Below are positions 48,174 through 58,346 of a stretch of DNA of 64,000 bases, one piece after another; position 1 is the first letter of the stretch, and each line of letters opens with the position of its first letter. The stretch covers positions 1 through 64,000 of the forward strand of contig CAJNDS010000391.1 in the NCBI GenBank assembly GCA_905221605.1, given 5' to 3'. The notes under the pieces were generated by a model, which was not told where the DNA came from, did not search any database, and worked only from the letters and a program-made list of their open reading frames with translations. Made by a program: the position numbers and the translations under genes. This DNA is from Symbiodinium natans (Eukaryota; Sar; Dinophyceae; Suessiales; Symbiodiniaceae).

Positions 48174-48538
48174 TCGGTCACCACCGAGCGCTTTGGCATC
48201 ATCCAGGCCATTCCTTGGGCGGCTCGCAAGGCTCGGAGCCCAGGGCCCCGGATTGCACTAGGGGTTTAGGGTTTAGGGTTTGGGGTTTAGGGTTTAGGGT
48301 TTGGGGTTTAGGGTTTAGGGTTTAGGGTCTTGCCAGCTTCTCAAGCCCAGGATACGATGTAGGACTTTGGGCCCTGCCAGGAGGACGGAGACCTAGATAT
48401 ACTTGTACGGGGAGGGGAAGTAGAACCCAATTCAGGCAATGTCCCTGCTTACTGTGCTGCTTATTTGTGCATGTGTGTGTGTGGGTGTCCGTTTTGAGGG
48501 GGGAGGCGTTTGCATATCGGTGGCTAGGTAGGAGTTAG
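48174..48538 (+). CDS. Two open frames joined in phase across a pure ITS (hypothesis)
   Basis: Exon a 48174-48263 is open for 30 codons (SVTTERFGIIQAIPWAARK at its start). Exon b 48326-48538 is open for 70 codons to TAG. Between them 62 nt read GTTTAG...TTTAG, almost pure telomeric repeat, and removal joins the frames in phase 0. Exon b is Cys/Val/Arg-rich and partly encoded by a TG-rich tract, and its opposite strand is open too (48432-48647), so support is moderate at best. No start codon was found. Confidence 0.22.
48263..48330 (+). repeat. ITS block, G-orientation
   Basis: Nine units, two TTTGGGG. Confidence 0.94.
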
Positions 48539-48654
48539 CCCCTGACACCTGACTAGCCGGCTTCCCAAAAGAACTTTTGCTTCGAGTTGCTGGTGTCTCT
48601 GTTGCTGTTGTCTTGCACAGGGCTAAGCTAGAGGAACGAGGGGTCAAGAAGACC

Positions 48655-48795
48655 CTGAACCCTTTTACCCTTTTACCCTTTTACCCTGTACCCTTTACCC
48701 TTTAACCCTTTACCCTTTTACCCTTTTACCCTTTTACCCTTTTACCCTTTTACCCTTTTACCCTTTTACCCTTTTACCCTTTTCCCTTTACCCTA
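48655..48795 (-). repeat. Octamer variant array (TTTTACCC)n
   Basis: About 15 units of an 8-bp repeat, GGGTAAAA on the other strand. It differs from the telomere unit by A/T transpositions and is not seen elsewhere in the window. Confidence 0.93.
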
Positions 48796-48839
48796 AACCC
48801 TAACCGGCAGCCCTAGGCCCCAAACCCGATCCGAGGATC

Positions 48840-49181
48840 ATGGTGGATCCGTCCACGGATGAAACTCGCCTCTTCCGCTGCTGCCGCCAGCGATGTGCCA
48901 GCCTGGCACTTCGGTTGCACGGTTTTAAGGGGGTTTAGGGTTATAGGGGTTTAGGGGTTTAGGGGTTTAGGGGTTTAGGGATTTAGGGATTTAGGGGTTT
49001 AGGGGTTTAGGGTTTAAGGGCTTAGGGCTGATGCCAGTACAGCAGCAGGGTTAGTTTTCGGGTCTGGTGGAGCTTGGGGTTTTGGAGCTTGGGGTTCGAC
49101 GGTGCGGCTACCTTAGACGAGGGGTACTACGCACATGTTACGAAAAATGGACATATGGTAAACGCGATCCTCTCCGCTTAA
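48840..49181 (+). CDS. Two-exon model beginning with a clear ATG (hypothesis)
   Basis: ATG at 48840 opens 31 codons of ordinary composition (MVDPSTDETRLFRCCRQR) to a donor GTTTAG (48933) at the edge of a G-orientation ITS. After the ITS and decayed repeats, an acceptor (gatgccag|) at 49038 opens 47 codons in phase 0 to TAA, ending with a hydrophilic, non-repetitive segment. Total 78 aa. No family recognised. Confidence 0.28.
48928..49030 (+). repeat. G-orientation ITS with GGGGTTTA octamers
   Basis: Mostly 8-bp GGGGTTTA units. Confidence 0.92.
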
Positions 49182-49498
49182 TTTGATGGCAAGATGATGT
49201 AGAAGCCGCAGCTTTGCAACCTCCTCAAGCCCGCAGGGTAAGGATTATTCTTGCACGGAATATGGTCGAAGGGATTAGGGCACATCACATGGAACCTCCC
49301 AACCCCAAAACCCTAAAACCTCAACCCAACGCCCCCCCAGAACCCTGAAACCTAAAGTCCTTAACCCAAAACCCTAACCCTAAAGCCTAAACCCTCAGAA
49401 AACCCCTATAATCAAAACCCCTAAAACCCCACATGCCAAGGAGCCGGACCCCCATAAACATCAGGATGGGGCAGGCAACTGCAGCCAGGAACCTCAGT

Positions 49499-49582
49499 GT
49501 AGGGTTTAGGGTTTAGGGCTTAGGGCTTAGGGTTTAGGGTTTAGGGTTTAGGGTTTAGGGCTTAGGGTTTAGGGCTTAGGGC
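49499..49582 (+). repeat. ITS block, G-orientation, with TTAGGGC units
   Basis: Twelve units, five reading CTTAGGG. Confidence 0.93.
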
Positions 49583-49793
49583 GGGGGTTACCCCTCAGAT
49601 CTATGGGGTGTTGAGGGGTTTCTGAACATTGGTGACCACGTATCTGGGGCCCTGTGAAGAAAAACTCATTCTAATTGACTTTCGATGTGTTTTTGTTTGG
49701 GGGGGGGGGGGGTTCTTGAAGGGGCACCCGAACTTGTGGAAACCTCCAGTCAATTCGTGATTCAGGTCTTGGGGCTCAGGGTCTTGGGGTCAG

Positions 49794-49943
49794 ATGCACA
49801 TCGTCTTTCATCGCTGGAGGTGGAGCTTGTCAAGTCCAGGGACTGAAAAAGCGGGTGCCGCTTGTGGTAAGGGTTTAGGGTTTAGGGTTTAGGGTTTAGT
49901 AGGGTTTAACATGAATGTCGCTGCTCGCGGCCCGTGTAATTAG
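49794..49943 (+). CDS. Short two-exon model across an ITS (low confidence)
   Basis: ATG at 49794 opens 24 codons to a strong donor (TTGTG|GTAAGG). The intron holds the ITS 49869-49910, and the acceptor TTTAGTAG|GG at 49903 reopens the frame in phase 1 for 12 codons to TAG. Confidence 0.18.
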
Positions 49944-50016
49944 ATAAGCACGCGGCGAACCTTCATGCAGTACGCAATGCTGTGATATGTGGGGTGGAAT
50001 AAACTGCTTTTTGCTA

Positions 50017-50073
50017 GACCCTAAACCCTAAACCCTAAACCCTAAACCCTAAACCCTAAACCCTAAACCCTAC
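50017..50073 (-). repeat. ITS block, C-orientation
   Basis: Eight units. Confidence 0.95.
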
Positions 50074-50206
50074 AGGTAGCAGAATTCAACCTAAACCCTA
50101 AACCGCACAAACCACGCAGACCCCCGAGCCCATCAGCCCCAGTATCTCCCGGCCAGCAACCCTGCCCCACACTGCAGGGACTTAGATTTTTGGATGTACC
50201 CTAGAA

Positions 50207-50262
50207 ACCCTAAACCCTAAACCCTAAACCCTAAACCCTAAACCCTAAACCCTAAACCCTAC
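50207..50262 (-). repeat. ITS block, C-orientation
   Basis: Eight units. Confidence 0.95.
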
Positions 50263-50359
50263 TCTTGGACTACTCTAAACAGCAAAACCAATCCCGCCCG
50301 AGGATGGCCCTGTAAAACCTCTGAACAATTTGCCTGCATATGATCCTCTCCCCACAAGG

Positions 50360-50437
50360 AACCCTAAACCCTAAACCCTAAACCCTAAACCCTAAACCCT
50401 AAACCCTAAACCCTAAACCCTAAACCCTAAACCCGGC
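50360..50437 (-). repeat. ITS block, C-orientation
   Basis: Eleven perfect units; one of four same-orientation blocks within 700 bp. Confidence 0.95.
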
Positions 50438-50464
50438 CTACCTAGTGTAAACTATGTTCTAATG

Positions 50465-50610
50465 TACTTGGAGGTTCATGGTACTTAGTAACCCAATAAT
50501 AACTGTACTTACTTAGAACCCAATTATAACCCTTTCAGGGTGCTTAAGGGGCTTGCATTTCTGACTACACTTACAATGGGTCACTAAGTACCCCCTGAAA
50601 CCTCCAAGTA
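50465..50610 (+). mobile_element. Hairpin family C, copy 2 (complete)
   Basis: Ends 'tacttggaggttcatggtac' and 'gtaccccctgaaacctccaa' are inverted, with internal sub-arms 'cttagtaaccca' and 'tgggtcactaag'. Confidence 0.65.
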
Positions 50611-50638
50611 AAGCTCAGGCCCCACACGCTCCTCATGT

Positions 50639-50712
50639 CCCTAAACCCTAAACCCTAAACCCTAAACCCTAAACCCTAAACCCTAAACCCTAAACCCTAA
50701 AACCAAAGCCCT
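50639..50712 (-). repeat. ITS block, C-orientation
   Basis: Nine perfect units. Confidence 0.95.
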
Positions 50713-50716
50713 AAAC

Positions 50717-50804
50717 CAGGCCAAAGGGCCCAACCTTGCCTCCGAAGAAGCTCACGGCGAAGTCGATGTTGTTCAGACAGTCCTGGAATGCTTGCGAGGG
50801 GGCC
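50717..50804 (-). CDS. Exon-like frame bounded by telomeric splice motifs (low confidence)
   Basis: On the minus strand TTTAG| at 50805 and |GTTTAG at 50716 enclose 29 open codons with protein-like composition (AFQDCLNNIDFRRELLRRQG). Phase 1 at the 3' end. No partner exon was resolved. Confidence 0.2.
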
Positions 50805-50867
50805 TAAACCCTAAAACCCTAAACCCAAAGCCCTAAACCGTAAACCAGGGGTGCACCTTGCTGTGTG

Positions 50868-50952
50868 TATTGAGGGGCCTCAAGGTTAAGTTGGGGCCCT
50901 CAAACTCATGTAAGATGTTTTACTGTATCATGCAACCAGGAGGCCCCTCACT
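50868..50952 (+). mobile_element. Hairpin family K
   Basis: Arms 'tgaggggcctcaaggtt' and 'aaccaggaggcccctca' pair around a T/A-rich loop. Confidence 0.6.
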
Positions 50953-51250
50953 GCAGCGTTTAGGGTTTAGGGTTTAGGGGCCCTATGCACGAGGGTCTTC
51001 GCGGAAGCGACTTTCCGCTAGGCACGTCTCAGTAAGTCCTGCATGTCTGCCCTACGGCGCCAATGCCCCCCTCCGACGAAGATAGCTGGCCCTGGTACAC
51101 TCCCATGTTCGTCTTGGGCTTCTGTGGCCAACCCTAAACCCCACGGCTCCAGCCAAACACCGGTAGAGAACCGCACGAACCCCAGACCTAAGCCCTAAGA
51201 AAGGGTTGGGGTGGGGGCATTCTGCTGCAGGTTGCAGCTTCTGGGACTTA

Positions 51251-51383
51251 TACCTGGAGGTTCAGGGTACTTAGTAACCCATGATCAGTGTAGCTATAAT
51301 CCACATAAAAGCCCATAAAGTACCCCAATAGGGTTATACGTGCAGTTACAATTGGGTTCCTAAGTACAATGAACCACCAAGTA
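51251..51383 (+). mobile_element. Hairpin family C, copy 3
   Basis: 'tacctggaggttcagggtac' and 'tacaatgaaccaccaagta' are inverted ends. Flanks gggactta (51243-51250) and gggcccta (51384-51391) match at 6 of 8, suggestive of an 8-bp target duplication. Confidence 0.62.
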
Positions 51384-51388
51384 GGGCC

Positions 51389-51452
51389 CTATGAATACCC
51401 TTTAAGGGATTGTGTAGGGTACCTCATTTCCCTCATTCCCTACGTAGGGCTT
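51389..51452 (+). mobile_element. Family L element, copy 3
   Basis: 'taccctttaagggattgtgt' and 'cctcatttccctcattccct' as in the 24625 copy. Confidence 0.4.
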
Positions 51453-51480
51453 TGGGTGGCTTAGGGTTTAGGGTTTAAGG

Positions 51481-51683
51481 TTAACTATCGGAGCTTCTTG
51501 AGGTTCTGAATCCCTGGCTCAAGGGCCCCGAAACCCTAAACCCTAAACCCTAAACCCTAAACCCTAAACCCTCAGGGAATCCGTAGACCCTGAAAGCCTC
51601 AGACGCCACCGGGTCGCGGGGTTGATCTGCACCGCAGGAAGGCCCGGGATGCATTGGTACGGGCAGGTCTCGTTGGCCCAGCC
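51481..51683 (-). CDS. Two-exon model ending in TAA (hypothesis)
   Basis: Minus strand: 51683-51570 is open for 38 codons after an accccag acceptor. It begins with a Cys-containing, protein-like segment (GWANETCPYQCIPGLPAVQ). It ends at GTTTAG, where the ITS 51533-51569 starts. The 56-nt gap ends gagccag|, and 51513-51481 continues in phase 0 for ten codons to TAA. No family recognised; the Cys spacing hints at an extracellular module but is not diagnostic. Confidence 0.27.
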
Positions 51684-51685
51684 CT

Positions 51686-51760
51686 GGGGTTTAGGGTTTA
51701 GGGTTTAGGGTTTCGGATTAGGGTTTAGGGTTCAGGGGTTTAGGGGTTTACAATCGATGA
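51686..51760 (+). repeat. ITS block, G-orientation, degenerate
   Basis: Eight units with TTCAGGG and extra-G variants. Confidence 0.9.
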
Positions 51761-51995
51761 CCCTTTCATTTCAACCTTTCAAATCAACAGTGTAGGGGTT
51801 TCGGGTTTAGGGTCTAGGGGGTAGGGGTTTAGGGTTTAGGGACCGAACTCAGCGGCAACGCCTTAAATAACGTCGCCCGGTTTAGGCTTTAGGGTTTAGG
51901 GCTTAGGATCCAGCACCTACCGTCAAGCAATGTAGCTACAGATAACCTCCACGAAAGGTCCACCTCCCAACAACAAGGTAAGCTTGCACGTGGTC

Positions 51996-52152
51996 CTAAA
52001 CCCTAAACCCTAAACCCTAAACCCTAAACCCTAAACCCTAAACCCTAAACCCTAAACCCTAAACCCTAAACCCTAAACCCTAAACCCTAAACCCTAAACC
52101 CTAAACCAAAACCCTAAACTATAAACCCTAAACCCTAAACCCTAAACCCTTT
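51996..52152 (-). repeat. Very long ITS block, C-orientation
   Basis: About 21 units, the first 16 perfect. Confidence 0.97.
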
Positions 52153-52228
52153 CCGGGCGCATGGCTGGGTCCCAGATTTCCGGGACCCCGCTTTGCCCTA
52201 TGCCCTTTTTGTTGAACCCGGAACTGGG

Positions 52229-52335
52229 ATTAGGGTTTAGGGTTTAGGGTTTAGGGTTTAGGGTTTAGGGTTTAGGGTTTAGGGTTTAGGGTTTAGGGTT
52301 TAGGGTTTAGGGTTTAGGGTTTAGGGTTTAGAGTA
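52229..52335 (+). repeat. Long ITS block, G-orientation
   Basis: Fifteen perfect units, opposed to the preceding array across 75 bp. Confidence 0.97.
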
Positions 52336-52567
52336 CCCTAAACCCCAAACCCCGAATCCAGGCTCCGCGAAGTATGTTAAGAACCTCAGAAGGGATTAGT
52401 AGAGAACAGCCCACAACCCTGAACCCTAAATCCTAAACCCTAAACCCTACACCCTAAACCCTAAACCCTAAGCTGGAGCTCAAGCTTTAAAGGAGCATCA
52501 GTGCTGTGAAGACCTAAGAGCTCCTGACCCTGGACTATGACAGGATGCGGACTGCGCTTATGGACAG

Positions 52568-52685
52568 GGTCTAGGGTTTAGGGTTTAGGGTTTAGGGTAT
52601 AGGGTTTAGGGTTTAGGGTTTAGGGGTTAGGGGTTAGGGGTTAGGGTTTAGGGTTTAGGGTTTCGGGTTTCGGGTTTAGGGCTTC
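52568..52685 (+). repeat. ITS block, G-orientation, with TTAGGGG units
   Basis: About 16 units including three GGGGTTA and two TTTCGGG. Confidence 0.93.
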
Positions 52686-52689
52686 GGGG

Positions 52690-53340
52690 AGGACACCTCG
52701 AAGCTGAGAATCAGTGGGGGGCCAAGCTACCCCTTGCACAGCTCTGATAGCCTTGGCTTTGGACATCTGGCCAGTTCTCTGGCCCTCAACACCCTTCAAG
52801 CCACAAAAGGGGGTTTGGGGGTTTGTGGTACTTTGGGGCTTTTGGGTTGTTTTTGGGGATTGAGTCCCAGGTACCCCCAAACCCTAAACCCCAAGCTCCT
52901 ATGGGGGATGTGGGGTGTAGGACCCAAACCCTAAACCCTGAACCCTAAAACCACAACCCTCAACCCTATAATTATAAGCCAGTGTAGGGCCTCCGTGGTG
53001 TAGATCCCATGTTTGCCGAGATGGTTGGTGCACTCTTGACAGGTGCCTGTTCAAGCCCCGGGGAAAGGGTTGCAGGGCTTATGGGTTGAGGGTTTAGGGC
53101 TTCTGGGTTGAGGGTTTAAACGTTTACTAGGGTTTGTCAATTTATAAGGGAAGAACCGGCGCACTGCTGGGCGTCCCAGACTTAGGGCCTCGAGTGCAGG
53201 AAGACCCCTGTTTCCGTAGGGTTCGGGCTTTACGGCTTGGGGTTGAAGAGGTTAGAACCCAAATGAGCCGAAAACCATTGGCCAACAAGAGCTCAGTGTT
53301 TGGAAGCTTCATCTTAGGGTTCACGGTTCCTGGAGACCCC
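52690..53340. other. Spacer with a possible tRNA-like fragment
   Basis: Short C-orientation pieces at 52880-52965. Around 53015-53060 an A-box-like 'ttgccgagatgg' is followed 30 bp later by a B-box-like 'gttcaagcc'. No cloverleaf closes. Two overlapping 60-70 codon frames (53134-53343) are open on opposite strands and not credible. Confidence 0.35.
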
Positions 53341-53479
53341 TAAGCCCTAAACCCTAAACCCTAAACCCTAAACCATCAACCCCCCCCTTCCCTCTCCGCA
53401 TTGCGCACAGTACGTAGCCGTACCCACACTCCGATTCCCTTCTGAGCGCGGCGGCAGGGCCGGCCCGAGGAGTTTTTCT

Positions 53480-53640
53480 GGACCCTTCTGAAGCCCTAAA
53501 CCCTACAGCCCTGAACCCTTTAACAAGCCCCTAAACCCTGGAAACCAGAAACTCGAAACCTGTAAACCCTGAACCCTTAACCTCGAAGCCTGAAATCCTG
53601 CTCCAAACCCTGAACCCTCCAAAACCCCAAACCCTAGAAA
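53480..53640 (-). repeat. Decayed C-orientation telomeric sequence
   Basis: Scattered ACCCTGAA, CCCTAAA and related units. Confidence 0.8.
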
Positions 53641-54309
53641 CTTGCGAAACGAATCCTATGCCAACACTGAAAGGCCGCGTCCTTCGCCGTCACCCCATAG
53701 CCCCACGGGGCAGGGCTGGCAAACCGGGCCCGCCAGACCTTTCAGGGGATGGAGCCGCCAAATCCACCAAAGCCCCTAAACCCCAAGTGGGTTCGAGTTT
53801 AGGGTTTAGGGTGGCTTAGGGTTTGGGGTTTAGGGTTTAGGGCTAGGGTTGAGGGTTTATGGTTTAGAGTTTAAGGTTTTTGGTTTAGGGGTCTAGGGCG
53901 GCTTCCCAAGCGGCAGCGGGAAAGAAGTTCACCCCCCCCAATAAGAGTCTAAAACCCTAAACCCTAAACCTTATTTGCATCTGGGCTTTAGAACTGGGCC
54001 CAGAATGGGCCCTAAACCCTAAGCTGCTGGAGCAGGGCTTGGGGGCGCCACTGAAAAGCCAACTGGGGTTTAGGGTTTAGGGTTTGTAGGACCTTAGTTG
54101 CTGAGTTCATGAGCCCCCACAAAGTGTACACTGTCAGTTCCATAGGGGATAATACTATCCCAGAAAGTGTAAAGTGTACTCCATCAGCTACTAAGGGAAC
54201 ATACAGTAAGGTTTGGGATCGTTTAGGTAGGTTTTGAGGGCTTAGGGCTCCGCATCCCAGATTTCTCAGGCTGTCAGTTCCGTAGAGGGTTTGCCGTTGG
54301 TGGAGCCCT

Positions 54310-54595
54310 AAACACCCAAAACTTGAACCGACCAACCCTAAACGCTACATACAACCAAAACCCGAAACCCTAAACCATCAACCCCCACAAAGCCCCAAAC
54401 CCTGAACCCTAATTAAAATCCAAAAGCCCTAAACCCTAAAACCCGAAACCCGAAACCCTAAACTCTAAAACCCGAAACCGCACACCCTAAACCCTAGGCT
54501 GAAACCTAGAAACCCTAGAAACCTTAGAAACCATAGAAACTCCAAAGCCCTAAACCCTAAACCCCAAACCCTAAACCCTAAAACCCTAGGAAGGA
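54310..54595 (-). repeat. Long degenerate C-orientation region
   Basis: CCCTAAA, CCCGAAA and CCTAGAAA units. Confidence 0.88.
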
Positions 54596-54682
54596 AGCGT
54601 CACCTGGCTGGCACGGTGTCAGGGTGGTGGCAAGGCCCGGGCCGCCAAGCACGCTGTCCTCTGGGAAGAGGTTTCGGGTTTG

Positions 54683-54935
54683 TAGGGTTTAGGGTTTAGG
54701 GTTTAGGGTTTAGGGTTTAGGGTTTAGGGTTTAGGGTTTAGGGTTTAGGGTTTAGGGTTTAGGGTTTAGGGCTAGGGTTTAGGGTTTAGGGCTTGGGGTT
54801 AGGGTGTATAGGGTTGAGTTTTAAGGGTTTGTTGTTTCAGGGTTTTAGGGTTTATGGGTATCTGGGGTTTAGGGTCTAGGGTTATGTAGGGTTTCGTTTT
54901 GCAGGGTTGAGAGGGTTTTTGGGGTGTAGGGTTAG
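54683..54935 (+). repeat. Long ITS region, G-orientation
   Basis: Thirteen perfect units (54683-54770) then decaying variants. Opposed to the C-orientation array 54943-55075. Confidence 0.95.
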
Positions 54936-54942
54936 GGGCTGT

Positions 54943-55075
54943 TTACCCTAAACCTTAAACCCTAAACCCTAAACCCTAAACCCTAAACCCTAAGCCCCAC
55001 ATCCCGGAGACTTGAGAAGCCTAACTCTAAGTCCTAAACGCTAAACCCTAAACCCTAAACCCTAAACCCTCAACC
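54943..55075 (-). repeat. ITS blocks, C-orientation
   Basis: Two runs of six and five units around a 40-bp spacer. Confidence 0.93.
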
Positions 55076-55473
55076 CTTGTTGAGCCCTTTGGGCTGAAAA
55101 ATGGCATGGTCGGAGGCCTACCAGGACAGCTGCTACTACACCTGTAACCCCTAAACCTTAAACTAGAGGATAGGATTAGGGTGACCCTTGGGGACATAGA
55201 CCCTCTGAATAAGGTCCCTGTTTAAGAGAGCCAGAAGAAGGTTAAGAAGGGTTCCCTTTTAAGGGTTCCCTTTTAAGGGTCCCCCTTCTCCTACCTAGGA
55301 TAAACCCTAAAACGCTACAACCCAAAACCCAAAATTGAAACCCCAAATTCAATACCCTAAACCCCGAAACCGTACACCCCTTAAACCCTGAACCCCAAAG
55401 GCCTGAACCCCAAATCCCCAAACCCCACAACCCTACCTCAAACCCCCAAACCCTCAACCCATCTCAACTAAAC

Positions 55474-55551
55474 ATGAGGCGCCTGGAATTTCTGCGGGAG
55501 AAAGTCGGCGCATTTCTCCTGGCGATGGGGCGCCAAAGCCGAAATCCCTGA
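55474..55551 (+). CDS. Possible small ORF (low confidence)
   Basis: ATG at 55474 opens 25 codons of ordinary basic composition (MRRLEFLREKVGAFLLAMGR at its start) to TGA. It could be a first exon. Confidence 0.17.
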   Translation: MRRLEFLREKVGAFLLAMGRQSRNP

Positions 55552-55559
55552 ACTCCAAA

Positions 55560-56580
55560 ACCTTCGGTTTGGGGTTTAGGGTTTAGGGTTTGGGGTTTAC
55601 GGTTTACGGTTTAGGCTTGGGGGAAGTGCTTTCTTAGGGGAGGGGGTATGCAGGGGCCTCTGAAGCGAAGGCTTTAAAACAACATCTCACGTCGCAAGCC
55701 ATACACCTTTCGTCCCCAAGCCACAGCACCCCGCAACCCTAAACCCTAAATCTAACGCTCTGAATTAGTGTCCCCATGTGGGTCCCTTCTACAGTACGGC
55801 ACCTTCAAAACGTGGACCCCAACAAAAAGGTGACCCTCATTTACAGAACCACCCAGAACCCTAAACCCGCTCTCTCTCTCTCCCTCTCTCAGGCCCTCTC
55901 AGTCAATGCCCTACATCCTAAACCCCAAACCCCAAAACTTCATGTGGCCCCACGTGCCAGGCTTGTCCCCAAAGAAGCCGGTCCGTCACGCGCCCGCCGC
56001 CCACGTCCAATAGCAGCCGGGTCGGATCTTTCACCGGACTTCTTGCTTGCGTTTTGCCTTTGGGGGGGGGGGGGGGCTTAGGGTGCGCCTCGTAAACGCC
56101 CTAAACCCTAAACACTAAACCCTAAACCCTAAACCCTACATGGCTTTAGCCATCCCCATTCGGGCTTAGGGTTTCGGATTTTAAGGCCAAGGGGTATGTC
56201 GGGTGCCGTTTTGGGAAGCTGGGCCCTAGGTACCTCATATCTCTCTAGAAAGCCAGGTTCCATACGGCGCCTAATTCCCTCACCATGAAGAAGGCAATCC
56301 AGCCATGTACGTATGGATTGAAAACCCTAAGTTTGTCAAGCCATGATGTGGGTGTGGCATTTAATCTCTATACCCTTTGGGTAAACCCTCCGAACCCTCT
56401 AAACCCTGTGTACCCTCTAAACCCAAAAAACTCAAAACACCCTTAAGCCTACCCACGTCCCAAGATCCCCTCTGGAGCCAAGCTGCTTCGCCATTCCAGG
56501 CCTGTCAGAAGCCACATAGGCTGGGTTTGGGTTAGGGTTTAGGGTTTAGGGTTTATAGGGTATAGGGTATAGGGTTTAGG
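55560..56580. other. Spacer with minor ITS
   Basis: Short blocks at 55566-55610 (G), 56098-56140 (C) and 56530-56590 (G); TC-rich tract at 55870-55890; poly-G at 56060-56075. The 101-codon frame at 55776-56081 includes telomere-derived residues. No gene is called. Confidence 0.5.
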
Positions 56581-56939
56581 GTTTAGGGTATGCCCGCAAG
56601 GGAAATTCCATAGTCCCTCATTACGGTCTCCAACACTTGGGCTTCATAGGGTAAAGGGTTATAGAAGGGTTCCCAAACCCGAAACCCGAAACCCGAAACC
56701 CTAAACCCCAAAGACGCCCTCAACCTTCGGTTTCGGCGTACCCCCGTCATAACGAAGTCATATCCTTCAGTCCCTATTTTGACTACTTGTATCAGTGTTT
56801 GTTCTTCAGATGATTTTTTATGGTTCTCATGAATAATCATACTAGTACCCCATTGATTACTCGAAGGGGCCTAAACCAATCCGAACCCCTGACCCTTGCC
56901 TTCACCGAAGTGGGCTGGGGAGTCAGGCCCAGCTGGTCC

Positions 56940-57120
56940 CCTTCTAGGTAGAAACGGGGATTGGTCTAGGGCTTATAGGGTTTGTAGGGTTTATAGGGAT
57001 TATGGGGTTTAAAGGGTTTTATAGGGGTTTTATGGAGTTTAGGGGCTTCAGGGGGTTTATAGGGTGCATATAGGAATTATGGGGTGTATGGGGTTTAGAG
57101 GATTTTTAGGGGTTACAGGT
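56940..57120 (+). repeat. Decayed GGGTTTATA-type repeats
   Basis: T/G-rich sequence with irregular GGTTTATAGGG and GGTTTTATGGG units. Confidence 0.75.
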
Positions 57121-57355
57121 TTCATACTCTTCTAGGATGGCCATAAGAACCCTCCAAAAAATATTCCTGAATATGATCCTCTTAAACCCAATAAGGGAAA
57201 ATATAAAATGTCCCAAGGGCCTACCTAGTCTTAGGGTTTAGGGTGAGAGATGAAGTTGGAAGCTCGCCTTGTGTACTGTAGTACATGACTGGCAGATGGC
57301 GCACTGGTTCCCAGGGTTTAGGGTTTAGGGTTTAGGGTTTAGGGGCGGCCAGGTG

Positions 57356-57490
57356 TCAAGACGGGGGCTCGTCCGGGTTGCCTGGTGGACCGAGCGCCCG
57401 CCTGAGAGCCAGCAAGGACTCCCGGACTGGGACAGGCCCTTCGTCCGACGAGCCATCCAGCACCACACATGTGGCTTGGTCGAGCGCCAT
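57356..57490 (-). CDS. Possible 44-aa ORF with a SUMO-interaction-like motif (low confidence)
   Basis: Minus-strand ATG at 57490 opens 44 codons to TGA. Near the start is CVVLDGSSDEG, a hydrophobic triplet followed by acidic/Ser residues as in SUMO-interacting motifs. ITS lie on both sides. The + strand is open over the same span, so coding strand is uncertain. Confidence 0.22.
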   Translation of the reverse strand: MALDQATCVVLDGSSDEGPVPVRESLLALRRALGPPGNPDEPPS

Positions 57491-57645
57491 GAGAGGGATT
57501 TAGCGGGGTTAGGGTTTAGGGTCTGTGGCTTTAGAGCTTTTGTGGGTCCCGCAGGAGCTGGAGCTCTGAAAGTTTCAGCGTTTCAGGTTTAGGGTTTAGG
57601 GGTGCATTCTCCCTGCATGGTCATTCAAACCCCGATCATCTCCGT

Positions 57646-57715
57646 CAACCCCTAAACCCTAAACCCTAAACCCTAAACCCGAAACCCAACCGTAAACCCT
57701 AAACCCTAAACCCGA
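57646..57715 (-). repeat. ITS block, C-orientation
   Basis: Eight units with CCCGAAA variants. Confidence 0.92.
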
Positions 57716-57812
57716 TTAAGGGCAAGCCAGGACCGGTCCTATAAAGCCACCGCCGCCGGCACCGCCCACAGAGGCCGTCTGGCTGCTGCATTGCGCCTTC
57801 GCTTGAGGGGGT

Positions 57813-57900
57813 AGGGTTTAGGGTTTAGGGCTAGGGTTTAGGGTTTAGGGTTTGGGGTTTAGGGTTTGGGGTGTAGGGTTTAGGGTTTAGGGTTTGGGAC
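57813..57900 (+). repeat. ITS block, G-orientation
   Basis: About ten units, several TTTGGGG. Confidence 0.92.
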
Positions 57901-57921
57901 TCAGGGCTTAGAGGACTCCAG

Positions 57922-58346
57922 GAGTTCCTGTTGGGGTTCGGCAGGTTCGGGTTGCCTAAGGTGCTAAGGACTTACGGCCCAAAGAGCCAGACCCCTTGGG
58001 AGGATCCAAAAAGTAAACCCCCCCCAAGGTTTAGGGTTTAGGGTTTAGGGTTTAGGGTTTAGGGTTTAGGGTTTAGGGTTTAGGGTTTAGGGTTTAGGGT
58101 TTAGGGTTTAGGGTTTAGGGTTTAGGGTTTAGGGTTAACCCCCCCAAAAGATTACGTCATTCTTCGTCTTGAGCCCTTCGTTTTTTTCAGCCGAACCTGG
58201 AAACATTTGTCGCCCGAAATCCTGTCTTCGGAGAGTTTCTGTTACGAGGAGAGCACACAGATCCTTCCAGTCAAGACGCATCACCGCCTTTGGCTGACAG
58301 CCTGCAAGTTCGGTGGGGCTGGACTCTAATCAGCTCTAAACACTAG
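57922..58346 (+). CDS. Model with an ITS inside a canonical intron (5' incomplete)
   Basis: The last exon, 58191-58346, follows a textbook acceptor (gtttttttcag|) and is open for 51 codons to TAG, with good composition (PNLETFVARNPVFGEFLLRG at its start). A donor GTAAAC at 58013 would define a 178-nt intron containing a 15-unit ITS (58029-58136). Upstream mini-exons 57991-58012 and 57922-57944 can be joined in phase but are short and weakly supported. The ITS is bracketed by similar sequences taaacccccccc (58014) and ttaaccccccc (58135). Confidence 0.28.
58028..58136 (+). repeat. Long ITS block, G-orientation
   Basis: Fifteen perfect units flanked by a C-rich imperfect direct repeat. Confidence 0.97.

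Noticed and set aside
48432-48647. 71-codon minus frame as an independent gene
   Set aside because: It is rich in Thr/Ser/Pro from a CA-repeat region and overlaps an alternative + strand reading; evidence does not favour it.
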